Below are positions 44,201 to 48,749 of a stretch of DNA of 48,749 bases, piece after piece. The DNA comes from Singulisphaera sp. GP187 (lineage in GTDB: Bacteria; Planctomycetota; Planctomycetia; Gemmatales; Gemmataceae): positions 1 to 48,749 of the forward strand of contig CAMDQN010000037.1 in assembly GCA_945905925.1 (NCBI GenBank), written 5' to 3'. The position numbers and the translations under genes were made by a program. Under the pieces are notes generated by a model. The model searched no databases. It was given only the letters and a program-made list of their open reading frames with translations, and was not told the origin of the DNA. Positions within the stretch are counted from its first letter, which is position 1. Each line of letters starts with the position of its first letter.

Positions 44201-44562
44201 TAGACGGTCGCGTCGTGTGCAAGCCACGTGGCGCGCCGAAAGTCGAACCGTTCCCCGCAGTGAGTGCGACCATTTCCGAAGGCCGGGTCGCGGCGATCGC
44301 CGCCTTCGCAAATCGCGTCGGGTGTTCGTTCCAGATGATCACCAAAAACGCGGCGCCGGAAACCGAGCGCGAAGTGCGTGCGAAGGCCGGGTGCCTCGCG
44401 GTCGCGGAGGCGCTCCGTGTGTCGGCCGAGAACTGCGTGCTCGAATCGCTCGACGCGAACACGGGGTCCGCGATCGTGACCGTGAGCAGTCAGCGGTTCC
44501 GCGTGCAAACGGCCCGTCAGAAGGACATGATCATCGCAACCACTCTTTGCGAGGCGGTGTGA
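41248..44562 (+). CDS. Second synthase subunit: AT, dehydratase, PPTase-like domain
   Basis: A 1104-residue protein. After about 110 residues an acyltransferase domain (about 115-430) carries Ser222 in GHSAGELGA, beginning FPGEGAQYLNML. A linker holds a palindromic repeat (465-507) and a helical motif (LDAMEQFLDAQREVMSAFLG, near 515-535). A double-hotdog dehydratase (about 570-880) has His603 (DEHTLGG) and Asp792 (LLDAAMH), the catalytic pair. The C-terminal domain (about 930-1095) starts like the phosphopantetheinyl transferase of enediyne and PUFA synthases (W952-FFGRLIAKDAVRAAW), but the later metal motif VG-x-D-x-E reads VGCSFQ (Ser1027, Gln1029), so it is probably inactive. The stop overlaps the next start by one base. 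Confidence 0.86.
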   Translation: MSSTLTEPPHASAPPTTGWDTEMFVLRADDRANLRDRVLALAARVEQQPAVTLADVAASLATEMKPGGSRLAVVAGSHVDLLTRLNRAADRLADPKCKQVRDANGIYYFDAPLAEQGTVAVLFPGEGAQYLNMLADVCTVFPEVEDAFAWCDRVAIEAGRPEESMRRMLHLPPDATTEEKAAAEAVLRGLGPSIFGVLLADQALFRVIENLKVPVSAMAGHSAGELGALLASGAMRSQEEHGSRLPEIMDIMQRQEGDASGPEAVLLAVGASKATIMEVASRVAGGAVIVAMDNCPHQCVAVGPAHAVAAVEAALAENGVIAERLPFKRPYHTPLFEPYMGALRELFVNVPFNPTNTSLYSCSTGTRFPTDPDAMRELAVNHWVTPVEFTRMIETMHADGVRLFIECGPRGNLSAFVEDILRGKPFAAIPANVTRKSGPTQINHMVAQLVAHGVDLNLGHLYAGRPIPPAPLPSGRGEKEHTHAADANGLAMPSSPFPEGRGVAGVGSSDVILHNYLDAMEQFLDAQREVMSAFLGGHAPSVALPTELFAFPDLAMPPVANVPDSPEERPFALVETVLNHEPGHEIIFRRVMDVREDLYADEHTLGGRAVSREDPSQNGLPVLPMTFSLEAMSEGAALLAPGKVVIAIRNIRLFRWLPFDAEPTTLEVRASVASVDPATGIVEVKADVRDLGNSFLRDGANKPSAEAVVVLADRYPDPPPPHPFDLTDEKPCKSTVDDLRRNMFHGPLFQMIRTLDCVGREGIEGTLEVQPRDGWFRSNPNPHYALDPVLLDAAMHLIGAWHLEQPDWTGRILLPFELQKVEYFGPTPEVGSHVLVRGHNEQESARHFRHGLEVFDTNGDPWLRLTGAGYWRFYLPFGKVNFHGPKDEYFLSRGWPEAVGGSAGFGCCQFLEPPPDLKQPVLRAAGARVTLTPTELAVYETWSGTDADLNDWFFGRLIAKDAVRAAWTAKHGEAMYSADIETEVVDGRVVCKPRGAPKVEPFPAVSATISEGRVAAIAAFANRVGCSFQMITKNAAPETEREVRAKAGCLAVAEALRVSAENCVLESLDANTGSAIVTVSSQRFRVQTARQKDMIIATTLCEAV
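42642..42768. repeat. Family A palindromic repeat (copy 6) inside the second synthase gene
   Basis: ACCTATTCCCCCAGCCCCCC with CCTTCAGGGAGGGGGG faces CCCCCTTCCCTGAAGGAAGG and the closing GGGGGTAGGT. It stays in frame and encodes PIPPAPLPSGRGEK and SSPFPEGRGVAGVGSS, nearly the same peptides as in the first synthase and at the matching post-AT linker. Confidence 0.9.
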
Positions 44563-44834
44563 TGCGCACCACCGAAGACCTACTCGCCGCGCTCGCGGAT
44601 GTGGTGCGACAGACGTTCCCGGACCGCGACTTCCCCGAACCGGCCGAACTCACGACCCGCGCCTTCGCCGACCTCGGGTTCGCGTCCATCGACCTCGTTG
44701 TCTTGGCCGAACGGCTCGACGCGCATTTCGGCCGCCGTCTGCCCTTCGGCGCCTTCCTGAAGAGCTTGCGCGACCGCAGTGCGGAAGATTTAGAGTTGGG
44801 CGAGTTAGTGTCGTTTCTCCAAAAGCACGTTTAG
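44562..44834 (+). CDS. Discrete acyl carrier protein
   Basis: A 90-residue carrier protein. The phosphopantetheine site is Ser42 in DLGFASIDLVVLAERLD, and the flanking helices (TEDLLAALADVVRQTF and GAFLKSLRDRSAEDLELGEL) match the ACP four-helix fold. It overlaps the preceding gene by one base (TGATG), so the two are translationally coupled. It adds a second, free-standing ACP to the single one in the megasynthase, perhaps to receive the chain from the second AT or present it for release or transfer. Confidence 0.88.
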   Translation: MRTTEDLLAALADVVRQTFPDRDFPEPAELTTRAFADLGFASIDLVVLAERLDAHFGRRLPFGAFLKSLRDRSAEDLELGELVSFLQKHV

Positions 44835-44842
44835 CCGCTCTT

Positions 44843-44918
44843 TAGGGTGGGCACTGCCCACCCTACGACGCCAGAAACCGACGCGCTGCGCGAAGAGGTG
44901 GGCAGTCCCCACCCTACA
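44843..44918. repeat. GTGGGCAGTGCCCACCCTAC inverted repeat (family B)
   Basis: AGGGTGGGCACTGCCCACCCT on the left is a self-palindrome, and GTGGGCAGTCCCCACCCTAC lies at the right. It shares its core with 23782-23872 and separates the ACP gene from the hydrolase by 109 bases. Confidence 0.82.
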
Positions 44919-44943
44919 AGAACCAAAGAAGCACGAGAACCGA

Positions 44944-45780
44944 ATGCCCGAAGTCGAGGTGAACGGAACGCGACTGTTCTACCAGCAGGCCGGCGAAGGG
45001 CCGGACGTGGTAATGGTCCACGCGGTCACGAGCAACCAGGCCGTGTGGGTACTCAGTGGTCTGCCCGACGCGCTGGCGACAGACTTTCGCGTGACAACTT
45101 ACGACATGCGCGGTCACGGCGCCAGCGCGCGGCCACCCCGTGGGTACACGTCCGCAGTGATGGCCGAAGACTTCCGCCAACTCCACGCGGCGCTCGGACT
45201 GAAGCCGGCGCTGCTCGTGGGTCACAGTTTTGGCGGCGTGGTAAGCATGCACGCGGCGGCGTTCGCGCCGGAGTGCGTCGCGGGGGTGCTGCTCTCGGAT
45301 TCGTTCTTCCCCGGTCTGAAGCACATCGAACCGAACTTCGGCAAGATGACCATTTGGAACGACTTGCGCGAAACGTTCGCACAAGTTGGCGTCGAACTCG
45401 GCGACACGGTAGACTTCGCACGCCTGTTCCGCGAAACCGCCGCGCTCGCGCCAGACAAGCTGAAACAACTCGAAGACATTTACGGTGTGTTCGGCCGCGG
45501 GTGGCTGCGACAACTCCCGAAGCTCGCGGAAACTACCTGCGGCGAAGAAGTTCTGACCGAAGCCGGTCTCACCGCGGAAGTTCTCGCGGGCATCTCTCGA
45601 CCGGTTGTCGCACTGTACGACGAATTCTCCCCCTTCCTTGCCACGTCCCGTTGGCTAGAACAACACCTTCCGAGGTGTGTGGCCGAGATCATCCCGGCCG
45701 CGAAGCACCTGGCCATGTTCGATAACACCGCGGGCTTCACGGAAGCCGTGCAGCGGCACCTGAAGCGGCTCGCCGTTTGA
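44944..45780 (+). CDS. Alpha/beta hydrolase, possible product-release enzyme
   Basis: A 278-residue single-domain alpha/beta hydrolase. The nucleophile elbow is GHSFGG with Ser95, a likely acid is the Asp in VVALYDEFSP, and the likely His is in AAKHLAMFD. The oxyanion motif is MVHAVTSNQ (HA in place of the usual HG). No signal peptide. It follows the ACP on the same strand, so a thioesterase role releasing the synthase product is plausible, but the fold alone does not show specificity. A palindromic repeat separates it from the ACP gene, so it may be a separate unit. The ABC permease starts 24 bases after its stop. Confidence 0.82.
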   Translation: MPEVEVNGTRLFYQQAGEGPDVVMVHAVTSNQAVWVLSGLPDALATDFRVTTYDMRGHGASARPPRGYTSAVMAEDFRQLHAALGLKPALLVGHSFGGVVSMHAAAFAPECVAGVLLSDSFFPGLKHIEPNFGKMTIWNDLRETFAQVGVELGDTVDFARLFRETAALAPDKLKQLEDIYGVFGRGWLRQLPKLAETTCGEEVLTEAGLTAEVLAGISRPVVALYDEFSPFLATSRWLEQHLPRCVAEIIPAAKHLAMFDNTAGFTEAVQRHLKRLAV

Positions 45781-45804
45781 AGCGGTTCGCCACCCGAAAT
45801 CACG

Positions 45805-46968
45805 ATGTACTTCGTCTCATTCATTCTGAAGAACCTGACGCGGCGACCCATTCGCACCGCGCTCACCGTGCTCGGCCTGGCGGTCGCAGTCGGGAGCATG
45901 ATTGCGCTCCTCGCGGTCAGCCACAACGTCGAGAAATCGGTTGAGGCCGCATTCGACCAGCGCCGCGTCGATCTGGTTGTCATGCAGGCCGGCAAGTCCA
46001 GTGGGCTGAACAGCGACTTCAGCGAGTTCCTGGTCGAGGAGGCGCGGAAAATTCCCGAGGTCGATAAGGTCTCCGCGGGCGTGGTCGATGTCACCGACAT
46101 GACGCGAGACAGCGGCGCTTCCGACCCGGTGCTGATCCAGGGCTGGCGGCTCGATAACTTCGGATTCGAGGACATTCAGATTCAGCCCGGCGGGCGTATG
46201 CTCGAAAAGGGCGAGCGGAACAAGATCATGCTCGGCAAAACGCTTGCTTCTAATCTGAACAAGAAGGTCGGCGACTCCCTCGTGTTCGGTGGCAACAAGG
46301 AGAATCCCTACGAAGTCATAGCGATCTTCAAGAGCTTCGTGGTGTTCGAGGATGGGGGCGCGATCGTAGCGTTCGAGGACGGGCAGGCGCTCACCGGAAA
46401 GCGCGTGACCGGGTTCTCTGTGCGCGTAAAGAAGACCTCGCCCGACTCCGCTGCCGAGATCGAGATCGTGCGCCAGAAGATCGATGCCCTGCGCGACCCC
46501 AAGGACGTGACCGTACGGCTTTCGGCACAGACTCCCGACACTTACGTCACGTCCGTTTCGCAACTGAAACTGATTCGTGCGGTCGCGTGGCTTGTGTCGG
46601 CCATCGCGCTCGCAATCGGCGTCATCAGCATGTTGAACACGATGGCGATGTCGGTGTTGGAACGCACACAGGAGATCGGCATTCTGCGGGCGGTCGGGTG
46701 GCCCCCGCAGCGCGTGATCAGCATGATTTTGGGCGAGGCCGTGCTGCTCGCAAGCGCCGCCGCCATCGGCGGCACGATCATCGCGTTCCTCGGAATGCAC
46801 CTGCTCACGCTTTCTCCGAAGGTGAACGGGTTCATCGAGCCCGAACTCGCACTGGTGGTAATCCTGCGGGGTGTGGGCATCACGGTGCTGATCGGGGTTC
46901 TTGGCGGCGCGTACCCCGCGTTCCGCGCCGCCCGCTTGCTGCCGACGGAGGCGCTCCGCCATGACTGA
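45805..46968 (+). CDS. FtsX/MacB-type ABC permease
   Basis: A 387-residue permease of the FtsX/LolCE/MacB group. One N-terminal helix (about 18-38, MYFVSFILKNLTRRPIRTAL just before it) is followed by a large periplasmic domain (about 40-245). Three C-terminal helices follow (about 258-280, 310-335 and 350-372), with NTMAMSVLERTQEIGILRAVG and the closing AYPAFRAARLLPTEALRHD typical of the family. With the overlapping ATPase gene it should form an export or lipoprotein-extrusion complex. The periplasmic partner (MacA-like) is not in the window. It overlaps the next gene by eight bases. Confidence 0.88.
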   Translation: MYFVSFILKNLTRRPIRTALTVLGLAVAVGSMIALLAVSHNVEKSVEAAFDQRRVDLVVMQAGKSSGLNSDFSEFLVEEARKIPEVDKVSAGVVDVTDMTRDSGASDPVLIQGWRLDNFGFEDIQIQPGGRMLEKGERNKIMLGKTLASNLNKKVGDSLVFGGNKENPYEVIAIFKSFVVFEDGGAIVAFEDGQALTGKRVTGFSVRVKKTSPDSAAEIEIVRQKIDALRDPKDVTVRLSAQTPDTYVTSVSQLKLIRAVAWLVSAIALAIGVISMLNTMAMSVLERTQEIGILRAVGWPPQRVISMILGEAVLLASAAAIGGTIIAFLGMHLLTLSPKVNGFIEPELALVVILRGVGITVLIGVLGGAYPAFRAARLLPTEALRHD

Positions 46969-47656
46969 CGACCCCGCCAGCCACCTGATTTACGCCGACC
47001 GGTTGGTGAAGACCTACCCAGACGGCGCTGTTCATGCTCTCAATGGAATCACGGTCGGCGTGAAACCGGCGCAGCACGTCGCCATCACCGGGCCGTCCGG
47101 GTGCGGCAAGTCCACGCTCCTGAACATGCTCGGCATGCTCGACCGACCCGACGGCGGCGAGGTGTACTTCCGCGGCGAAGCGCTCTCGAAGCATGCTAAT
47201 CTGGATCACTTCCGCGCCAGGCAGATCGGGTTCGTATTCCAGTCGTTCTTCCTGATCCCGACGCTGACCGCGCGAGAGAACGTGCAGGTACCAATGTTCG
47301 AGGGGCCGCGACTGGCGGCCCGCGAGCGAGCGAAGAAGGCCGAAGGTCTCCTCGAACTGGTGAGCATGGGGAAGCGTGCGAATCACCTCCCGCAGCAACT
47401 CTCCGTCGGCGAACGGCAGCGCGTTGCGCTGGCCCGCGCGCTGGCGAACGACCCCGTCATGCTGCTCGCGGACGAACCGACCGGGAACCTTGACTCCGAC
47501 AACGCGGTGAAGGTGCTCGACTTGTTCGCGTCGCTCCAGAAGTCGCGCAACCTCGCGCTGCTGGTGGTCACCCACAGCGACGAGGTCGCGGAGCGCGCCG
47601 ACCGCGTGATCCGCATGAAGGACGGCCGCGTCCTCAGCGATTCGGCACGAACGTAG
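46961..47656 (+). CDS. LolD/MacB-type ABC ATPase
   Basis: A 231-residue ATP-binding subunit. Walker A is GPSGCGKST, the signature motif reads LSVGERQRVALARAL (V in place of the usual G after LS), and Walker B with its catalytic Glu is VMLLADEPTGNLDS, followed by the H-loop VVTHSDE. It is a close match to LolD and MacB nucleotide-binding domains. ATG 46961 lies inside the last codons of the permease gene (translational coupling); a longer frame from 46901 is a shadow of the permease. An exporter role for the lipid made upstream is possible but unproven. Confidence 0.92.
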   Translation: MTDDPASHLIYADRLVKTYPDGAVHALNGITVGVKPAQHVAITGPSGCGKSTLLNMLGMLDRPDGGEVYFRGEALSKHANLDHFRARQIGFVFQSFFLIPTLTARENVQVPMFEGPRLAARERAKKAEGLLELVSMGKRANHLPQQLSVGERQRVALARALANDPVMLLADEPTGNLDSDNAVKVLDLFASLQKSRNLALLVVTHSDEVAERADRVIRMKDGRVLSDSART

Positions 47657-47772
47657 AAGAGTATTCACCGCAGAGAACGCAGAGGACGCGGAGAAGACCG
47701 AGGGGAGTTGAAATCAGAACTCTCGTTGTCATTCTCCGCGTCCTCTGCGTTCTCTGCGGTGAATACTCTTCT
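47655..47772. repeat. Perfect 41-bp inverted repeat after the ABC transporter
   Basis: Bases 47655-47695 are exactly complementary to 47732-47772, with a 36-base spacer. The arm contains CACCGCAGAGAACGCAGAGG, a sequence pattern common as dispersed intergenic repeats in environmental bacteria. It starts within the ABC ATPase stop codon and ends about 78 bases before kdsB. Confidence 0.9.
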
Positions 47773-47849
47773 CTATCCCAGCCATTCGGCTTGTCGAATT
47801 CGCGCCGCTGAAGTCTAATCGCGCATCTCTTTCGACACGGAGGTCGAGC

Positions 47850-48635
47850 ATGCGAGTCGCCATCGTCATCCCGGCGCGGTTCGCGTCGTCGCGGTTGCCC
47901 GGTAAACCGCTCCTGCGCGAAACGGGAAAGTACCTGATCCAGCACGTCTTCGAGCAAGCGCAGAAAGCGAAGTGCGCGTCCGAGGTAATCGTCGCCACCG
48001 ACGACGACCGCATCTTCGGCGCGGTGCGCGATTTCGGCGGTCGCCCGGTGATGACCCGCGACGACCACATTGCCGGAACCGACCGTGTTGCGGAGGTCGC
48101 GGCGCACCTCACCGCAGATGTCGTCATCAACCTGCAAGGCGACGAACCGCAGCTCGACCCGAAGGCGATCGACCTGCTCGCGGAGTTGATGGGAACGGGT
48201 TCGGACATGGCGACGCTCGCGGTGCCGATTGCGGACCTCGACACGTACCGCAGCCCGAACGTGGTGAAGGTCGTGTGCGATGGTCGTGGGCGCGCACTGT
48301 ACTTCTCGCGCTCACCGATTCCGTTTGTTCGCGATGGTGTTCCCGATTTCAGCGCGCGGCCCGCTCAGTTCCTTCAGCACCTCGGTGTCTACGCGTATCG
48401 GCGCGAATTCCTCCTTCAGATCGCCGGCGCGCCGCCGCACTCGCTGGAACAATCGGAAAAACTGGAGCAACTCCGCGTACTCGGCACCGGCGGGAGCATC
48501 AACGTCGGGGTCGTGGCGGAAGCGCACCGCGGCGTTGACACGCCCGCGGATTATGCCGAGTTCGTGCGATGGTACCGGCAGACTGGGGACGGCGGAACGC
48601 ACGGGTCCACGACATGGTTTGCGCGTGGCCTGTGA
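47850..48635 (+). CDS. kdsB: 3-deoxy-manno-octulosonate cytidylyltransferase
   Basis: A 261-residue CMP-Kdo synthetase that activates Kdo with CTP for lipopolysaccharide inner-core synthesis. The nucleotide-binding start IPARFASSRLPGKPL is intact, as are VIVATDDDRI, the HIAGTDRVAEV block, INLQGDEPQLDP and ALYFSRSPIPF. Length and motif order are standard. CGGAGG lies about eight bases before the ATG. Its presence indicates that this organism can make a Kdo-type sugar nucleotide. Cytoplasmic. Confidence 0.96.
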   Translation: MRVAIVIPARFASSRLPGKPLLRETGKYLIQHVFEQAQKAKCASEVIVATDDDRIFGAVRDFGGRPVMTRDDHIAGTDRVAEVAAHLTADVVINLQGDEPQLDPKAIDLLAELMGTGSDMATLAVPIADLDTYRSPNVVKVVCDGRGRALYFSRSPIPFVRDGVPDFSARPAQFLQHLGVYAYRREFLLQIAGAPPHSLEQSEKLEQLRVLGTGGSINVGVVAEAHRGVDTPADYAEFVRWYRQTGDGGTHGSTTWFARGL

Positions 48636-48739
48636 AAATGCGGTGAAAACCGCTCGAAAGTGCCAGGTGTCCTTGAGAAATTTGGCTCTTCAAGTGCCGA
48701 GGAGTCCGAAATACCAACGGTGGCAAGTCGCTTCAAGAC

Positions 48740-48745
48740 AAGGAG
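48740..48745 (+). promoter_or_regulatory. Ribosome binding site at the window edge
   Basis: AAGGAG four bases before the end of the window suggests that the next plus-strand gene starts just beyond it. The 104 bases after kdsB hold no other feature I can support. Confidence 0.45.
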
Positions 48746-48749
48746 TTAT

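Noticed and set aside
33544-44562. Enediyne polyketide cluster
   Set aside because: The domain order is similar, but the companion genes of enediyne cassettes (E3/E4/E5/E10-type) are absent and the PPTase-like domain is degenerate.
33544-44834. Canonical EPA/DHA pfaABCDE operon
   Set aside because: There is only one ACP in the megasynthase instead of a tandem array, no chain-length-factor domain, and no separate pfaC or pfaD.
1-48749. tRNA or rRNA genes
   Set aside because: Scanning the gaps by eye gave no tRNA-like T-arm/anticodon arrangement and no rRNA sequence.

Overview
The window is high-GC, gene-dense bacterial DNA that I read as a chromosomal segment of a planctomycete, most likely family Gemmataceae. 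The clues are a secreted TIGR03067-type protein, a surface protein with the planctomycete N-terminal LEDRTVPS motif, a DUF1573 protein, a twin-arginine-type Gfo/Idh/MocA oxidoreductase, a sugar phosphate isomerase/epimerase, and pyrimidine-rich palindromic repeats in many gaps. kdsB, an MlaE permease and a LolCDE-like transporter fit a didermic envelope. The species is inference. I found no rRNA, tRNA, CRISPR array, transposase or phage gene.

Layout. 1-1.8 kb: three minus-strand genes (truncated membrane protein, cytochrome, Rieske protein). 1.9-7.5 kb: plus-strand housekeeping genes (CYTH protein, panC, mgtE, mlaE, citrate synthase, STAS protein). 7.6-9.8 kb: a GT-C-like membrane protein and a TIGR03067 protein on the minus strand. 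10-13 kb: a 1015-residue secreted protein with two alpha/beta-hydrolase units and an SMP-30 propeller. 13-18.6 kb: agmatine deiminase, response regulator, rnc, a Cys4 protein, an FAD oxidoreductase and a Gfo/Idh/MocA protein. 18.7-22.7 kb: plsY fused to a DUF4149-like domain, a secreted protein and a GT39-like protein. 22.8-33.2 kb: acetyltransferase, phosphoesterase, DUF1573 protein, sugar isomerase, two small hypotheticals, an LEDRTVPS/cyclophilin protein, a Rieske oxygenase and an SppA-like lipoprotein.

The most remarkable region is 33.4-45.8 kb, an iterative lipid/polyketide synthase locus. A 2532-residue megasynthase (NPD-NPD-KS-AT-ACP-KR) is followed by a 1104-residue protein (AT-DH-PPTase-like), a 90-residue carrier protein overlapping it by one base, and an alpha/beta hydrolase that could release the product. 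The KS-AT-ACP-KR then DH-PPTase order recalls PUFA-synthase and enediyne-type enzymes, but the tandem N-terminal flavin domains, the second AT and a PPTase-like domain lacking its metal-site motif are unusual. An ABC transporter pair and kdsB follow.

The second theme is repeats. One palindromic family (A/TACCTACCCCC...CCCTTCCCT..AAGGAAGGGGG) sits in several gaps, forms the 3' ends of two genes, and is carried in frame inside both synthase proteins at the same inter-domain linker. There it encodes related peptides (PAPLP..GE and SSPFP.GRG). At least eight other inverted-repeat families mark gene ends, including perfect 34-bp and 41-bp arms.
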